From Spirochaetaceae bacterium (GTDB taxonomy: Bacteria; Spirochaetota; Spirochaetia; JABEVK01), in NCBI GenBank assembly GCA_023265735.1, contig JAHFSN010000133.1, forward strand, positions 1 to 6,297: a stretch of DNA of 6,297 bases, read 5' to 3'. Positions 4,678 through 6,297 of the stretch are shown here, piece after piece; within the stretch, counting starts at the first letter, position 1; every line of letters starts with the position of its first letter. A program made the translations under genes and the position numbers. A model generated the notes under the pieces. The model saw only the letters and a list, made by a program, of their open reading frames with translations, had not been told where the DNA came from and ran no database searches.

Positions 4678-6111
4678 TTGAGCGAGCACTCCCTCGGTTT
4701 GCGGGGCCCCCGTGGTCCTATCTTGTTGTCTCTCATGGTGGCTTCGGGCCTGGCGGCCCTGGACTCGTCCATCTTGGCCACCGCCATTCCCTCGATTGTC
4801 CAGGATCTGGGCGATTTCCAGCACTTTCCCTGGCTGTTCTCGATCTATCTGCTCGCCCAGGCCGTTTCGGTACCCCTGTACGCGAAACTGGCCGACTTGG
4901 TGGGACGAAAACCCCTCCTGCTGTTCGGAATCGGCCTCTTTCTTGTCGCATCGGTCCTCTGCGCCGTGGCCTGGTCCATGCCCGTGCTCATCGTGGCCCG
5001 GGGACTGCAGGGCCTGGGGGCGGGAGCCATTCTCCCCATGACCATGACCATCGCGGGCGACATCTATACGGTGGAGGAACGGTCGAAGATCCAGGGGTAC
5101 CTCGCCAGCGTCTGGGCCATCTCGTCGGTGGTGGGACCCACCCTGGGCGGCCTGTTCTGTCAGTATTTGAGTTGGCGCTGGGTGTTCTGGATCAACCTTC
5201 CCCTGGGGCTGCTGGCCGTGGTCCTTCTGGTCCGAAAATTCCACGAGAACGTGGAACACCGGCAGCACAAGATCGACTTCGCGGGCATTTCTCTCCTCAC
5301 GGCCTCGCTGACGCTGCTCATCCTGGCCATCCTTGAAGGCGGCCAGGCGTGGCCCTGGGACTCGCCCATCAGTATCGGTTCCCTGGCGGGGGGCGCGGTG
5401 CTTCTGGTCGTCTTCATCTTGGTGGAGAAGCGAGCGTCCGAGCCCGTACTGCCCCTGTGGATCTTCACCCGGCGGCTGCTCGTGACCACGTCCGTCGGTG
5501 CATTTGGCTCCGGGGCCATCCTCCTGGGCCTCACCTCGTACATCCCCACCTACCTCGTGAAGACCCTGGGTCTTTCGCCCCTGGTGGCGGGCCTCTCGGT
5601 GGCCGCCATTCTGGCCGGCTGGCCCCTGGCGGCCACGTACGCCGGGCGCTTCTACCTCAAGATCGGCTTCCGCCGGACGGCCGTCCTGGGGCTGACCCTG
5701 GTCGTGGTCGCCGTGGCGGGTCTGGTCGCCACCGTGGGGACGCCTTCCCTCCTCTGGGTCACCGTCTGCTGTCTGGTCGCTGGAATGGGTTTTGGTCTCT
5801 CGGCCACGCCCACCATGGTGGCCGCCCAGGCCAGCGTTCCCTGGCACGAGCGCGGCGTGGTGACGGGGAACAACCAATTCGCCCGGGCCGTGGGCAGCGC
5901 CGTGGGAGTCTCGATCTTTGGTGCCGTGGCCAACGCCATCTTGGCCAGGGCCCCCGGGGGAGCCTTGGTATCCGCCAACCTGATTGGGGCGACAAACGGG
6001 GTGTTCCTGGTGGCCCTGGGAGTCGCCTTCCTCACGTGGCTGGCCATCTGGGCCATGCCCAGGGACCACCCCCAGGCGCCAACGACGGTCAGCTCGACTT
6101 CGGGAGAGTGA
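4678..6111 (+). CDS. DHA2-type major facilitator superfamily transporter (probable proton-driven drug efflux)
   Basis: A 477-residue polytopic inner-membrane protein of the 14-helix EmrB/QacA-like group, which exports drugs or other organic compounds in exchange for protons. Motifs appear in order. Residues 28-40 (ALDSSILATAIPS region) match the DHA2 helix-1 motif with Asp29. KLADLVGRKPL (70-80) is motif A in the loop between helices 2 and 3. ARGLQGLGAGAILP (107-120) is motif B with its arginine. GPTLGGLF (153-160) is the antiporter motif C. WRWVFWINLPLG (176-187) is the typical DHA2 stretch. HERGVVTGNNQFARAVGSAVG (400-420) fits the conserved loop and helix near the C-terminus. Length is normal for the group (about 470-520). 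There is no adjacent EmrA-type membrane-fusion gene or TetR/MarR regulator in the window, so the substrate cannot be guessed. It is read from the TTG at 4678. A hairpin follows the stop. Confidence 0.92.
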   Translation: MSEHSLGLRGPRGPILLSLMVASGLAALDSSILATAIPSIVQDLGDFQHFPWLFSIYLLAQAVSVPLYAKLADLVGRKPLLLFGIGLFLVASVLCAVAWSMPVLIVARGLQGLGAGAILPMTMTIAGDIYTVEERSKIQGYLASVWAISSVVGPTLGGLFCQYLSWRWVFWINLPLGLLAVVLLVRKFHENVEHRQHKIDFAGISLLTASLTLLILAILEGGQAWPWDSPISIGSLAGGAVLLVVFILVEKRASEPVLPLWIFTRRLLVTTSVGAFGSGAILLGLTSYIPTYLVKTLGLSPLVAGLSVAAILAGWPLAATYAGRFYLKIGFRRTAVLGLTLVVVAVAGLVATVGTPSLLWVTVCCLVAGMGFGLSATPTMVAAQASVPWHERGVVTGNNQFARAVGSAVGVSIFGAVANAILARAPGGALVSANLIGATNGVFLVALGVAFLTWLAIWAMPRDHPQAPTTVSSTSGE

Positions 6112-6135
6112 CAGGGCGGCGACCGGGGAGTCAGA

Positions 6136-6160
6136 CGCCCCCTCTGGGGGTGCTCTTGCT
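6136..6160 (+). terminator. probable terminator after the transporter gene
   Basis: CGCCCCC (6136-6142) pairs with GGGGGTG (6146-6152) around a TCT loop, giving seven pairs including one G-U. A moderately T-rich stretch (CTCTTGCTTT) follows. It sits 25 bases after the transporter stop and before the next gene. The T tract is imperfect, so efficiency is uncertain. Confidence 0.5.
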
Positions 6161-6213
6161 TTCGGGAGAAAAAGTTGCGAGAGTGAGGGGGAAGGTGACC
6201 CATCTTCATTCTC

Positions 6214-6218
6214 GGAGG
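6214..6218 (+). promoter_or_regulatory. ribosome binding site of the right-edge gene
   Basis: GGAGG lies four bases before the ATG at 6223, which is short but workable spacing. Together with the open frame to the window end, it supports a real gene start here. Confidence 0.5.
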
Positions 6219-6222
6219 GTGA

Positions 6223-6297
6223 ATGCCCCAAGAAGCGATTCCCCGGGAACTCATCGAACCCCTGTTTCGAGCGAACCCGGATGCCCTGTTTCTCTCC
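6223..6297 (+). CDS. start of an unidentified gene, cut by window edge
   Basis: Twenty-five codons from ATG to the window end without a stop, preceded by GGAGG. The visible residues start MPQEAIPRELIEPLFRANPD and continue ALFLS. The phrase 'LFRANPDALFLS' resembles the opening of many PAS sensor domains (a helix ending in a 'pDaif' pattern), so a PAS-containing signalling protein is one possibility. The stretch is far too short to decide. The preceding 111 bases hold the hairpin described separately and no other gene that I can see. Confidence 0.5.
   Translation, partial: MPQEAIPRELIEPLFRANPDALFLS

Noticed and set aside
4657..6231. Minus-strand open frame of 524 codons opposite the transporter
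   Set aside because: Its product is rich in Gly, Gln, His and Asp repeats with no hydrophobic core. It is the complement of hydrophobic codons of a clear MFS transporter, and therefore an antisense shadow.

Overview
The window is bacterial, GC-rich and densely coded. It holds seven protein-coding genes, two of them cut by the window edges. No RNA gene, CRISPR array, insertion sequence or long repeat is visible. The tRNA-modification gene mnmG, Shine-Dalgarno-led starts and a Sec-type signal peptide all fit a bacterial chromosome. The lineage cannot be fixed from this sequence. Starts are unusually non-canonical: five of the seven genes appear to begin at GTG or TTG, each with a ribosome binding site or an upstream stop supporting that choice.

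Layout. Positions 1-1145 (minus) carry the N-terminal 60 percent or so of mnmG, running off the left edge. Divergent from it, 1292-2695 (plus) encodes a 467-residue protein with an unusual HD-GYP-type metal-dependent phosphohydrolase domain behind an unrecognised N-terminal half. Converging on it with a 25-base gap, 2721-3092 (minus) encodes a small ParB/sulfiredoxin-like protein. Divergent from that, 3186-3812 (plus) encodes an MgtC/SapB-family membrane protein, which converges with a 23-base gap on 3836-4456 (minus), a secreted protein of unknown function. A 221-base divergent spacer leads to 4678-6111 (plus), a DHA2-type major facilitator drug-efflux transporter. A hairpin follows, and then the first 25 codons of another plus-strand gene (6223 to the right edge).

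The genes alternate in orientation almost one by one, so they are probably single transcription units rather than an operon, and nothing shows that they share a pathway. By inference, they include one housekeeping gene (tRNA wobble modification), one likely cyclic-dinucleotide signalling enzyme, two membrane proteins of stress or efflux type, and two proteins of unknown role. I found no convincing new multi-gene system. The most unusual item is the HD-GYP protein, with two insertions and an altered GYP loop; the clustered TTG/GTG starts come second.
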